Assembly: GCA_016124755.1 (NCBI GenBank)
Contig: WGNA01000006.1
Location: forward strand, 186,001 to 250,000
From: Bacteroidota bacterium
Lineage (GTDB): Bacteria > Bacteroidota > Bacteroidia > NS11-12g > UBA9320
Length of the DNA stretch: 64,000 bases
Direction of reading: 5' to 3'
The notes under the pieces are model-generated. The model was given only the letters and a program-made list of their open reading frames with translations, searched no databases and had not been told where the DNA came from. The first letter of the stretch is position 1; each line of letters opens with the position of its first letter. A program made the position numbers and the translations under genes. Below are positions 52,969 through 61,149 of this stretch, piece after piece.

Positions 52969-53380
52969 TCCGCAGTTTTTCAATTCTTGGAATAGGTCCG
53001 CCACAAAAACTGTGATGGCAATCTATGCATGCATCAACCCCTTTGTTGAACCGATAAGTCATCGACGAATCACCGCTTTGAAGTTGTTCCATCACCAAAG
53101 CATAAGCAGCCGAATGTTCTTTAAAAGTCTGATTAACGGTTCCCGGAGTAGTTGGTTTCGAAGAAGTAAGGTTTTTATAAGCTGATGGAAAGGTGAACGA
53201 ATCCGCTCCTTCCAGAATTTGTTTTCGAAGCAATTGATTTTCGAATTCCATCTTACGCATTAGCAGAGCAAGTTCAGATGGTTCATAAATATCAGGAGCC
53301 TCCTGTTGCTGAACCGGTTTTTTATTACAAGCCGCAACCAAAGCAATGAGCGAAACGAGAATGATAGCTGTTTTTCTCAT
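52943..53380 (-). CDS. Lipoprotein with CxxCH haem-like motif
   Basis: This 145-residue lipoprotein has a signal peptide with lipobox AAC (Cys18) and a single CIDCHHSFC (118-126), which matches the c-type haem attachment motif CxxCH. The rest is helical, without a clear second haem ligand region, so it may be a small periplasmic cytochrome c or a metal site that only resembles one. Its ATG overlaps the DUF4920 gene by 4 nt, so the two proteins are coupled. It overlaps the facing membrane protein gene by 26 nt at the 3' end. Confidence 0.72.
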   Translation of the reverse strand: MRKTAIILVSLIALVAACNKKPVQQQEAPDIYEPSELALLMRKMEFENQLLRKQILEGADSFTFPSAYKNLTSSKPTTPGTVNQTFKEHSAAYALVMEQLQSGDSSMTYRFNKGVDACIDCHHSFCGGPIPRIEKLRITSSENQN

Positions 53381-53862
53381 TTAATAATTACCCCGCTGGC
53401 CATAAAAGTGTAATTCACTTCCGGAGTGCTGATCTTCATAATTTCTTCCTCCGTTTGTCCTTCGTCTTGAGCATAGTGACGCAGTTCTTCAACAGAAACC
53501 GTATCAACAAAAGCATATCCTTCAACTATTGCCTGATGACCGGCGCTGTTCTTGGGTACGAAGAATCCGTAATCTTTGAACTTAATAAACAGATTGTCGT
53601 CGCCCTCCATTTTCAGATTGATCCAGCAGCCTTTAGCCTGGCAAACCTGACCAATTTCTCCCGCAAGTTTCACCTCAACCGAATCATGTCCTTCCAACAT
53701 TCCGGGAAGTTTTGAAACTTCAACAGCTCCTTCTTCATTGATAGTGGAATCACCAAATACTCCGAAATATTCGGGTGAATCTTTTACTGAAGTTTTGTTA
53801 CAGGCAGTAAAAAAAGAAATGGAAACGAGCAGAGCCATTCCGGCAAAGAGTGTCTTTTTCAT
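53377..53862 (-). CDS. DUF4920 lipoprotein
   Basis: This 161-residue lipoprotein has a signal ending FFTAC (Cys21) and a DUF4920 domain with GQVCQAKGCWINLK (Cys74 and Cys79) and FKDYGFFVPKNSAGH. The Cys pair and following His suggest metal or redox binding, but the family has no established function. It overlaps the ABC ATPase gene upstream and the CxxCH gene downstream by 4 nt each, so three genes are translated as one unit. It is the next-to-last gene of the lpx operon. Confidence 0.85.
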   Translation of the reverse strand: MKKTLFAGMALLVSISFFTACNKTSVKDSPEYFGVFGDSTINEEGAVEVSKLPGMLEGHDSVEVKLAGEIGQVCQAKGCWINLKMEGDDNLFIKFKDYGFFVPKNSAGHQAIVEGYAFVDTVSVEELRHYAQDEGQTEEEIMKISTPEVNYTFMASGVIIK

Positions 53863-54497
53863 AATGTGGAAGTATGCGTATTTAAGTCAATAAACTGGTC
53901 GCAAATAACATATTCTTTCTCATAATTACTGGCGATGACAACAGTGCAATTGGTAGGTATTTCCCTGATTTTTTCCGTAAACCAGTTAATTCCCTGATCA
54001 TCCAGATTCGATGTCGGTTCATCGAGGAGATAAATTCCGCTTTCCGAAGCCAGGGTGATAATCAGCTTTAAACGTTGTTTCATACCGCTGGAAAACAAAC
54101 CCACATTTTTAGTCAGGTGTTTTTTTAACCCGGTTTCTTCAAGCCAATTATTAAGATCGACTTCCTTTCTTTTTTGTTTGAGTTTGAAATGGAATTCGAG
54201 GCATTCTTCCAATGTAAAACTCTCGACCAGTTCGAAGTAGGGAGCGGTATAACTAAAGTATCGGTGCCAATCAGCAAGATCCAGATTGGTCGAATTCAAT
54301 TGCCACCCGACCTCGCCACCGGTTGGGCCCATGGCACCGCAAAGAATTTTTAATAAGGTTGATTTACCACTTCCGTTTTTACCCAGAATCGCTATCCGTG
54401 CTCCCGGAGCGATATCCATTTTAAGATCTTTAAAAAGCCAGTGGTTTTTAAAACGTTTGGATAATCCGGAAAGTCGGATGACCGGTGTTTCTGTCAT
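53859..54497 (-). CDS. ABC transporter ATP-binding protein without adjacent permease
   Basis: This 212-residue ATPase has Walker A GKNGSGKST (38-46), a variant signature SSGMKQRLKL (about 136-145) and Walker B IYLLDEPTSNLD (about 154-165). Its size and small insertions recall CcmA-type haem or short lipid ABC ATPases. It starts 1 nt before the lpxA stop and overlaps the DUF4920 gene by 4 nt. No permease gene is nearby, so its partner is encoded elsewhere. Confidence 0.85.
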   Translation of the reverse strand: MTETPVIRLSGLSKRFKNHWLFKDLKMDIAPGARIAILGKNGSGKSTLLKILCGAMGPTGGEVGWQLNSTNLDLADWHRYFSYTAPYFELVESFTLEECLEFHFKLKQKRKEVDLNNWLEETGLKKHLTKNVGLFSSGMKQRLKLIITLASESGIYLLDEPTSNLDDQGINWFTEKIREIPTNCTVVIASNYEKEYVICDQFIDLNTHTSTL

Positions 54498-54498
54498 C

Positions 54499-55281
54499 TT
54501 ATCGGGAAAGGAATCCTTTCATAATTCCCCGGTCTGATGTTTTAATGAAACTGATGATTTCGTCTCTTTCCCGGGTAGCCGGCATTTCGGCTTCTATTTT
54601 TGCTAATGCGATGGCGTTGTTCATTCCCCGCAAATACAACATCCGGTAGATTTCCTGAATCTCCGCAATCTTTTCGGAAGAAAATCCCCTTCTTCTTAAC
54701 CCAATCGAATTAACTCCTTCGTAGGATAGAGGTTCACGTGCAGCTTTCGTATAAGGTGGCACATCTTTACGAACCAGTGATCCGCCTGAAATAATTACGT
54801 GAGCACCAATTTTTGAAAACTGATGAACGGCAACAAGTCCGCTGAGAATGGCAAAATCGTCTATGATTACCTCGCCTGCAATTTGAGACGCATTGCCAAT
54901 GATGACATGATTTCCGATAACGCAGTCGTGCGCAACATGTGAGTATCCCATCAACAGACAATTGCTTCCAATAACCGTTTTGCCCTTGGTACGGGTTCCG
55001 CGGTTAACGGTTACACATTCGCGGATGGTTGTGTTGTCACCAATTTCAACTGTGGTTTTTTCCCCTTCAAATTTTAAATCCTGCGGTATGGCAGAAATAA
55101 CTGCACCGGGGAATATTCTACAATTCTTGCCAATACGTGCTCCTTCCATAATGGTGACATTGGAACCGATCCAGGTTCCTTCACCGATTTCCACATCTTT
55201 ATGGATGGTCACGAAAGGTTCGATTACCACATTGTCGGCAATCTTCGCTTCCGGGTTAACATATGCAAGAGGTTGAATCAT
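54499..55281 (-). CDS. lpxA: UDP-N-acetylglucosamine acyltransferase LpxA
   Basis: LpxA adds the first acyl chain to UDP-GlcNAc in lipid A synthesis. The 260 residues are the left-handed parallel beta-helix of hexapeptide repeats (for example IGSNVTIMEGARIG, IGNHVIIGNASQIAG), with His in YSHVAHDCVIG as the catalytic base region, and a helical C-terminus. It is 13 nt after the lpxC/fabZ gene. All three lpx genes lie on one strand. Confidence 0.96.
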   Translation of the reverse strand: MIQPLAYVNPEAKIADNVVIEPFVTIHKDVEIGEGTWIGSNVTIMEGARIGKNCRIFPGAVISAIPQDLKFEGEKTTVEIGDNTTIRECVTVNRGTRTKGKTVIGSNCLLMGYSHVAHDCVIGNHVIIGNASQIAGEVIIDDFAILSGLVAVHQFSKIGAHVIISGGSLVRKDVPPYTKAAREPLSYEGVNSIGLRRRGFSSEKIAEIQEIYRMLYLRGMNNAIALAKIEAEMPATRERDEIISFIKTSDRGIMKGFLSR

Positions 55282-55294
55282 GCGTCAAAAGTAT

Positions 55295-56713
55295 CTATTT
55301 ATTCTCAACGATTTGGGCCATCATATCCGCCTCACAAACAAGACGATCTCCAACATAGCCTTCTCCGTGCATAAGACATAAACCCCGACGGATGGGCGCC
55401 GTTAATTCCATTTTAATAATGAGCGTATCGCCCGGTACCACTTTACCCTTGAATTTGGCATTCTCTATTTTTACGAAGTAGGTACTCCAGGCTTCCGGAT
55501 TCTCTTTGTCGTGTAATACCAGTACGCCGCCTGCCTGAGCCATTGCCTCGAGTTGAAGAACTCCCGGCATTAACGGTTCACCGGGAAAATGTCCCTGAAA
55601 GAAGTATTGATCCCCGGTGATATTTTTTACTGCCGTAATGATGTTCTCATTAATCTGAACAATTTTATCAACCAGCAAAAACGGGAAAGTATGGGGAAGA
55701 ATTTTTTCGATCTGCTGATAGTTAAATACGGGTTCAGCATTCGGATTATAACGAGGAATATTCTTGATCCGGAGTTGTTCCTTCTTCGTTTTCTCCATAA
55801 TCTTTCTGATTTTCTTGGCAAATTCCACGTTAGCAGCGTGGCCGGGTCTGGCGGCCATTATCTGTGCTTTCATCGGCATACCCACCAATGCGAGATCACC
55901 GATCATATCCAGCAGCTTGTGTCGTGCAGGTTCGTTTTGAAATCTCAACTCCACATTGTTGAGGATTCCTTCCTTCTTTACTTCTACTTTAGGCTTGTTA
56001 AAAAGCTTCGCTAACTGATCCAGTTCTTCGTCTTCAATTACACGATCCACAATTACGATGGCATTGTTGAGATCACCTCCTTTAATGAGGTTGTGCTCTA
56101 AAAGCATTTCCAGTTCGTGAAGGAAACAAAACGTTCTGCAACTGGAGATCTCAGAATCAAACTCATTTAACTGGCTGATGGAAGCGTGCTGGCTTCCTAA
56201 AACCGGAGAGTTGTAATCGATCATTACGGTAAGACGGTAGTCGTCAAGTGGCATGGCGACCATTTCAACTCCGCGCTCCGGTTCTGCATAAGAAATATTA
56301 TACGGAACCGAAAAATATTCTCTTTCCTTGCTCTGCTCCACAGTTCCAATCTCCTTCAACTTGTCAACAAAGGGCTTGGAACTTCCATCCATTATCGGAG
56401 TTTCCATGGCATCAAGTTGAACCAGAACATTGTCGATTTCAAGACCGGCTAAAGCTGCCAGCACATGTTCAATTGTACTCACACGGGCGCCGTTTTGCTC
56501 AAGTGTAGTACCTCTTGATACATCAACAACATTTTCTGCCAGAGCATCAATTATCGGTTGCCCTTCGATATCGGTTCGCTGAAATTTATATCCGTGATCC
56601 TCAGGTGCCGGAACAAAAGTCATGTTAACCGGTTTGCCGGTGTGCAGTCCGACTCCGCTTACGGTAAATGCACTTTTTATGGTTGTTTGCATCTTCTCCA
56701 TGTCAGCCATCAT
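55295..56713 (-). CDS. lpxC/fabZ: Bifunctional LpxC deacetylase / FabZ dehydratase fusion
   Basis: This 472-residue fusion joins the zinc enzyme LpxC (about 1-310), which removes the acetyl group of UDP-3-acyl-GlcNAc, to FabZ (about 330-472), a 3-hydroxyacyl-ACP dehydratase. LpxC shows SRGTTL, the zinc ligands His83 (STIEHVLAAL), His265 and Asp269 (ARHKLLDMIGD), and catalytic His292. FabZ has LPHTFPFLLVDK with His341 and PGEPLMPGVLQLEAMAQ with Glu389. This fusion is typical of Bacteroidota. The start has several nearby ATGs; the first, at 56713, is 2 nt from the lpxD stop. Confidence 0.96.
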   Translation of the reverse strand: MMADMEKMQTTIKSAFTVSGVGLHTGKPVNMTFVPAPEDHGYKFQRTDIEGQPIIDALAENVVDVSRGTTLEQNGARVSTIEHVLAALAGLEIDNVLVQLDAMETPIMDGSSKPFVDKLKEIGTVEQSKEREYFSVPYNISYAEPERGVEMVAMPLDDYRLTVMIDYNSPVLGSQHASISQLNEFDSEISSCRTFCFLHELEMLLEHNLIKGGDLNNAIVIVDRVIEDEELDQLAKLFNKPKVEVKKEGILNNVELRFQNEPARHKLLDMIGDLALVGMPMKAQIMAARPGHAANVEFAKKIRKIMEKTKKEQLRIKNIPRYNPNAEPVFNYQQIEKILPHTFPFLLVDKIVQINENIITAVKNITGDQYFFQGHFPGEPLMPGVLQLEAMAQAGGVLVLHDKENPEAWSTYFVKIENAKFKGKVVPGDTLIIKMELTAPIRRGLCLMHGEGYVGDRLVCEADMMAQIVENK

Positions 56714-56715
56714 TC

Positions 56716-57765
56716 TTATTCCTTTTCTTTTTTCTCTGATTGATTGTGAAGTTTTTCCAGTTTGGAAATACGATCCCGCATATTCGGGAGATCTTTTATC
56801 ATTAAGTGGCTTCTCAACGCATCCTTTACAGGCATTACCGGACTTCCGAACAGTTGAGTATTCTTTTCTGTAATGTCTTTGTTTAATCCGCTTTGTGCAC
56901 CGACCTGTGTTCCGTCGGCTACTTTTAAATGTCCGGCAAAGCCAACTTGTCCGCCGATCACGCAGTACTTTCCGAGTGTCGTACTTCCGGATATTCCTGT
57001 CTGACCTGCGATAACTGTGTGATCGCCGATTTCCACATTGTGAGCAACCTGAATCAGGTTATCCAGCTTAACGCCATCCCCAATCCGTGTACTTCCGATG
57101 GTAGCCCGGTCAATCGAACAATTCGATCCTATCTCCACATCATCTCCAACTACCACATTGCCAATCTGCGGAATTTTCACATAGGTTCCATCACCTTTTG
57201 GGGCGTGTCCGAAACCATCGCTGCCGATAACGGTACCGGAATGTATAATACCATTCTTGCCAACAACGCATTCGTGATAAACACTCACATTAGAATACAC
57301 CAAAGTGTTGTCGCCAATTACTGCATCGTCTCCGATATAAACGTTGGGATAAATTTTAACACCGTTTCCGATTTTAGCCCGGTCTCCGACAAAAGCATTA
57401 GCACCTATATAAACGTTATCGCCAATGGACGCAGAAGATGAAATCACCGCACGATTGTCAACGCCACTTTTATCCCGTGCAGGATTGTAATAATGATTGA
57501 GAATCTGACAAAATGCGAGATAAGCATTGTCGGTGCGGATGAAGGTTTTATCCGATTCAGAATTAATTTCCTGATCCCGGTTAATAAGAATAATGTCGGC
57601 CTGGGTTGAAAATAAATGTTCGGCGTATTTTGGATTTGAGAGAAAGGTTAACGACCCGGGAATTCCCTGATCAATTTTCGAAATACCGGAAATCCATTCC
57701 CGACTTTTCCCTTCAATTTCCCCCCCGATGAGTTCTGCGACTTCGGTAACCGAAAGTTTTGTCAA
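56716..57765 (-). CDS. lpxD: UDP-3-O-acylglucosamine N-acyltransferase LpxD
   Basis: LpxD adds the second acyl chain in lipid A synthesis. The 349 residues have an N-terminal uridine-binding part (about 1-95), then hexapeptide repeats such as VYIGANAFVGDRAKIGNGVKIYPNVYIG, HSGTVIGSDGFGHAP (with catalytic His near residue 240) and a helical C-terminus with DRISKLEKL. It is the first lpx gene of the operon; a perfect -7 box lies 16 nt upstream. Length fits the family. Confidence 0.96.
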   Translation of the reverse strand: MTKLSVTEVAELIGGEIEGKSREWISGISKIDQGIPGSLTFLSNPKYAEHLFSTQADIILINRDQEINSESDKTFIRTDNAYLAFCQILNHYYNPARDKSGVDNRAVISSSASIGDNVYIGANAFVGDRAKIGNGVKIYPNVYIGDDAVIGDNTLVYSNVSVYHECVVGKNGIIHSGTVIGSDGFGHAPKGDGTYVKIPQIGNVVVGDDVEIGSNCSIDRATIGSTRIGDGVKLDNLIQVAHNVEIGDHTVIAGQTGISGSTTLGKYCVIGGQVGFAGHLKVADGTQVGAQSGLNKDITEKNTQLFGSPVMPVKDALRSHLMIKDLPNMRDRISKLEKLHNQSEKKEKE

Positions 57766-57781
57766 TGCTGGTGTTTTGGGG

Positions 57782-57789
57782 CAAAAGTA
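57782..57789 (-). promoter_or_regulatory. -7 promoter box for the lpxD operon (TACTTTTG, minus strand)
   Basis: The minus strand reads TACTTTTG, an exact TAnnTTTG, ending 16 nt before the lpxD ATG at 57765. It suggests that the lpx genes have their own promoter, apart from the HD gene just upstream. Confidence 0.55.
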
Positions 57790-57792
57790 AAA

Positions 57793-59007
57793 CTATTTTG
57801 GCGTACAGATAAAATACTTTCTGACCACACTATCAGGGGTTAAAAAGTTGTAATTGTCGGATGCTTTAACCAAATCTATTAAGCTGCCGTCTTTCCTCCG
57901 GATGAAGATATTTTCGGATAAAGAATGATAGGCTTCGTTCTCAGCAACTCCGGATTGCACTAAATAATTCACCTCACTTTCAGACCAGTTTCCAGAACTC
58001 ATTACCTCCTGTTTTATAGAATTGAGAAATTGCGGAGGAAACTCTTCGCTCTGAATTTTGCAAGACGGTAATTTCCGGTTGATCAGTTGATAACTGAGAT
58101 GAGCAAGCAACCGGTCTTTTTCATTAACCCAATATTTGATGCAGGCAAACAATTCGATATCGTCGAGTGAATTAAAACGGTTCAGAATTTCTTTGTCTTT
58201 CAGATTATCCGGTGTGATGGTATTCTCCACAAAAAACTGAAAGTTGGGAAGCGTAAAAATGGGAATTCCCTCATCGTAAAGTTGTCGAGCTCTTCGAACA
58301 ATATTATGTAAAAGCGTATCTGCTGCCAGTGCTGTTTTATGCAAATAAACCTGCCAATACATGAGTCGTCTGGCAACGATAAATTTCTCTATACTGTAAA
58401 TCCCCTTCTCATCAATTACGAGCTGGTCGTTCACCACGTTCAGCATTTGAATGATGCGTTCAAGTCCGACAATTCCCTCTGAAACCCCGGTGTAAAAACT
58501 GTCGCGGGTTAAATAGTCGAGACGATCCATATCTAATTGCGAAGAGACAAGCTGATGCAGAAACCGCTTGGGATATTTGTCTGTAAAAATTTCAATCGCT
58601 CCTGAAAGTGCTCCGTTAAATTCGATGTTCAGCATTTCCATTATCCTCAGCGAGATCACTTCGTGCTTTGTACCTTTAATAATGGTCTTTTCCAAAACAT
58701 GCGAAAAAGGTCCGTGACCAATGTCGTGGAGCAGGATCGCACATTTGGCATCGAGTTCTTCCTGATCAGAAATTTCAACATCCTTGCTCCTCAGAACCGC
58801 GATTGCCCGGTGCATGAGATGCATAGCTCCGAGGGCATGATGAAACCGGGTGTGCGTGGCTCCGGGATAAATTAAACCGGTTAATCCCAATTGTCGTATT
58901 CTTCTGAGGCGCTGAAAAAACGGGTGTTCGATGAGCTCAAAAATCAGGTCGTCGGTCACATTTATAAATCCGTAAATCGGATCGTTAATAATCTTGCGGG
59001 CGGGCAT
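57793..59007 (-). CDS. HD-domain phosphohydrolase (SAMHD1/dGTPase-like)
   Basis: This 404-residue protein has HTRFHHALGAMHLMH (52-66) and ILLHDIGHGPFSH (91-103), which hold the metal ligands His56, His94 and Asp95 of the HD fold. The start, NDPIYGFINVTDDLIFELIEHPFFQRLRRIRQLG, is shared by SAMHD1-like dNTPases in many bacteria. The likely activity is triphosphohydrolysis of dNTPs, but this has not been shown for this subfamily. It ends 27 nt before lpxD and may share expression with it. A role in defence (dNTP depletion) is possible but there is no neighbour to support it. Confidence 0.88.
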   Translation of the reverse strand: MPARKIINDPIYGFINVTDDLIFELIEHPFFQRLRRIRQLGLTGLIYPGATHTRFHHALGAMHLMHRAIAVLRSKDVEISDQEELDAKCAILLHDIGHGPFSHVLEKTIIKGTKHEVISLRIMEMLNIEFNGALSGAIEIFTDKYPKRFLHQLVSSQLDMDRLDYLTRDSFYTGVSEGIVGLERIIQMLNVVNDQLVIDEKGIYSIEKFIVARRLMYWQVYLHKTALAADTLLHNIVRRARQLYDEGIPIFTLPNFQFFVENTITPDNLKDKEILNRFNSLDDIELFACIKYWVNEKDRLLAHLSYQLINRKLPSCKIQSEEFPPQFLNSIKQEVMSSGNWSESEVNYLVQSGVAENEAYHSLSENIFIRRKDGSLIDLVKASDNYNFLTPDSVVRKYFICTPK

Positions 59008-59176
59008 GGTGCAATATTAAATGTGATATCCGGCTTCCTCACTACTCATATAATCAATCGGTGAATGAGATTATAAAGTCAATTTACAGAACTTACTTCA
59101 TGGTTTATACGAAGCTTACGATTATTGCAGTTGAAATGGGAGTTCTCCTGAACCCCGTTTTCATTATCATTTAAAA

Positions 59177-60730
59177 ATGCAAAAAATTCATCTCCTGTGG
59201 GCCGATGACGAAATCGAATTGCTCAAGCCACACATATTATTTCTTGAAACCAAAGGATATAATGTCGATACGGTGAACAACGGTGTAGATGCCGTTGATC
59301 AGATTCGCGAAAAACATTACGATCTGGTATTTCTGGATGAAAACATGCCCGGTATTTCGGGTCTCGATGCACTTAAACAAATCAAAGAAGTGAGCCCGGA
59401 TCTGCCGATTGTAATGATTACAAAAAGCGAAGAGGAACACATCATGGAAGATGCGATCGGTTCTAAGATCGAAGACTACCTCATTAAGCCGGTTAACCCA
59501 AACCAGATTCTGTTGTCGATTAAAAAAATATTAGACAATAAACGGTTAGTTACGCAAAGTGTGGCGAGTCGTTATCAGATGGAATTCCGGAACATCATGA
59601 TGGCACTAATGGAAAAACAGGATTTTGAAGGGTGGAAAAACATCTACAAAAAACTGGTTTACTACGAACTTGAAATTCAGCGAAGCAATGAAACCGGAAT
59701 GGAGGAAGTGCTTGAGACGCAGAAAAATGAAACCAATCGTGAGTTTTCAAAATTTGTTCAGCAGCATTACCTCGATTTTATTAAATACGATAATCCGAAT
59801 GCGCCGGTAATGTCGCACACGCTTCTCCGAAAAGAGGTGATGCCTTTGGTTAAAGACAATGTTCCGGTGTTTTTCGTTTTGGTTGACAATCTGAGATACG
59901 ATCAATGGAAGTTTATTCAGCCATTGGTGTCTTCGCTTTTCAGGGTAAACCGCGAAGATTTGTACATGACTATTCTGCCTACGACTACTCAATATTGCCG
60001 GAATGCATTGTTCGCCGGATTGATGCCGGCCGACATCGAAAAACGATTTCCGAGACTCTGGAGTAACGACGAGGACGAGGGAGGCAAGAATCTTCACGAA
60101 GAAGAATTTCTGAACGACAACCTGAAGCGACTTCGCAAAGACATCAAATCGAGCTATAGTAAAGTCATCTATTTAAATCAGGGAAAAGATCTGGTTGACG
60201 ACATTCCGAATCTCTTTGAAAACGATCTCAATATTATCGTTTACAACTTTGTGGATACGCTTTCTCACGCCCGTACCGAAAACAAAGTAATGCGCGAACT
60301 TGCCGAGGACGAAGCCGCATACCGTTCACTTACGCTTTCGTGGTTCGAGCACAGTCCGTTGTTCGAAGCTTTAAAACGCATGGCCGAAAAGCCGTGTAAG
60401 GTGATCATCACAACCGATCACGGTTCGGTGAAAGTGACCGATCCGGTGAAGGTGATTGGGGACAAAAACACCACTACCAACTTACGTTATAAGACAGGAA
60501 AGAATCTGGATTTTAATGAGAAAGAAGTGTTTCACATCAAAGATCCTTCGAAAGCCGGATTGCCGGTTCAGCACATAAGTTCCAATTTTATTTTTTGCCG
60601 TAACTCAGATTTCTTCGTGTATCCGAATAACCTCAATCATTACGCGAAGTATTATAAAGACACCATTCAGCACGGCGGAGTTAGTCTTGAAGAAATGGTG
60701 GTGCCGTTCATCTCTCTTGAACCCAAATGA
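59177..60730 (+). CDS. porX: PorX-type response regulator with PglZ domain
   Basis: PorX, with PorY, controls T9SS genes in Bacteroidota. The 517 residues begin with a receiver domain (1-125): DDE (10-12), phosphoacceptor Asp54 in VFLDENMP and Lys103 in YLIKP. A linker leads to a PglZ (alkaline-phosphatase-like) domain (about 200-517), with FFVLVDNLRYDQWK, TTTQYCRNALFAGLMP and ITTDHGSVKV as metal-ligand regions. This domain order is specific to PorX. It overlaps tsaE by 4 nt and leads a three-gene operon that ends in a T9SS cargo gene. Confidence 0.94.
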   Translation: MQKIHLLWADDEIELLKPHILFLETKGYNVDTVNNGVDAVDQIREKHYDLVFLDENMPGISGLDALKQIKEVSPDLPIVMITKSEEEHIMEDAIGSKIEDYLIKPVNPNQILLSIKKILDNKRLVTQSVASRYQMEFRNIMMALMEKQDFEGWKNIYKKLVYYELEIQRSNETGMEEVLETQKNETNREFSKFVQQHYLDFIKYDNPNAPVMSHTLLRKEVMPLVKDNVPVFFVLVDNLRYDQWKFIQPLVSSLFRVNREDLYMTILPTTTQYCRNALFAGLMPADIEKRFPRLWSNDEDEGGKNLHEEEFLNDNLKRLRKDIKSSYSKVIYLNQGKDLVDDIPNLFENDLNIIVYNFVDTLSHARTENKVMRELAEDEAAYRSLTLSWFEHSPLFEALKRMAEKPCKVIITTDHGSVKVTDPVKVIGDKNTTTNLRYKTGKNLDFNEKEVFHIKDPSKAGLPVQHISSNFIFCRNSDFFVYPNNLNHYAKYYKDTIQHGGVSLEEMVVPFISLEPK

Positions 60731-61149
60731 CAACCGAATTCAGGATTCCGGAAAACGGAGAGTTGAAGTCTGTTGCCGGGTATCTTCAAAAGCTTTCACA
60801 AGATAAACCGATCCAGTTGTTTGTTGGAGATTTGGGTGCGGGTAAGACGACTCTAATCAAGAACATCGGAGGTTTGTCGGGACTTTCAACACAAATGAAC
60901 AGTCCGTCTTTCGGACTTGTAAATGAATACCATAATGCAGATCAAAAATTTTATCACATGGATCTGTACCGATTAAATTCGGCTGAAGAAGCATTCGATG
61001 CCGGGTTGATGGAAATTCTGGATTCGGGCAATGTTTGCTGGGTCGAATGGCCGGAAGTTTTAGGCGAAGTATGGCAATCTTATGATGTCGTTACAATCCG
61101 CATTATCGCTGACAAGGCAGGAGAGCGGCGTATCTTTGTGGAGGAATGA
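60727..61149 (+). CDS. tsaE: tRNA threonylcarbamoyladenosine ATPase TsaE
   Basis: TsaE is the ATPase partner for t6A37 tRNA modification, with TsaB and TsaD. The 140-residue protein has Walker A GDLGAGKTTLIKN (about 35-47), SPSFGLVNEY (about 59-68) and FYHMDLYRL with the conserved Asp and Tyr. It overlaps porX and the M28 gene by 4 nt on each side. This places an essential tRNA factor between a secretion regulator and a cargo peptidase. Confidence 0.93.
   Translation: MTTEFRIPENGELKSVAGYLQKLSQDKPIQLFVGDLGAGKTTLIKNIGGLSGLSTQMNSPSFGLVNEYHNADQKFYHMDLYRLNSAEEAFDAGLMEILDSGNVCWVEWPEVLGEVWQSYDVVTIRIIADKAGERRIFVEE

Noticed and set aside
53859-54497. ABC ATPase as CcmA of cytochrome maturation
   Set aside because: The CxxCH gene nearby is suggestive, but no ccmB, ccmC or other maturation gene is present, so the assignment is not made.
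57793-59007. HD hydrolase as a phage-defence dNTPase
   Set aside because: The fold allows dNTP hydrolysis, but no defence neighbour or sign of transfer is present, so this stays a housekeeping call.
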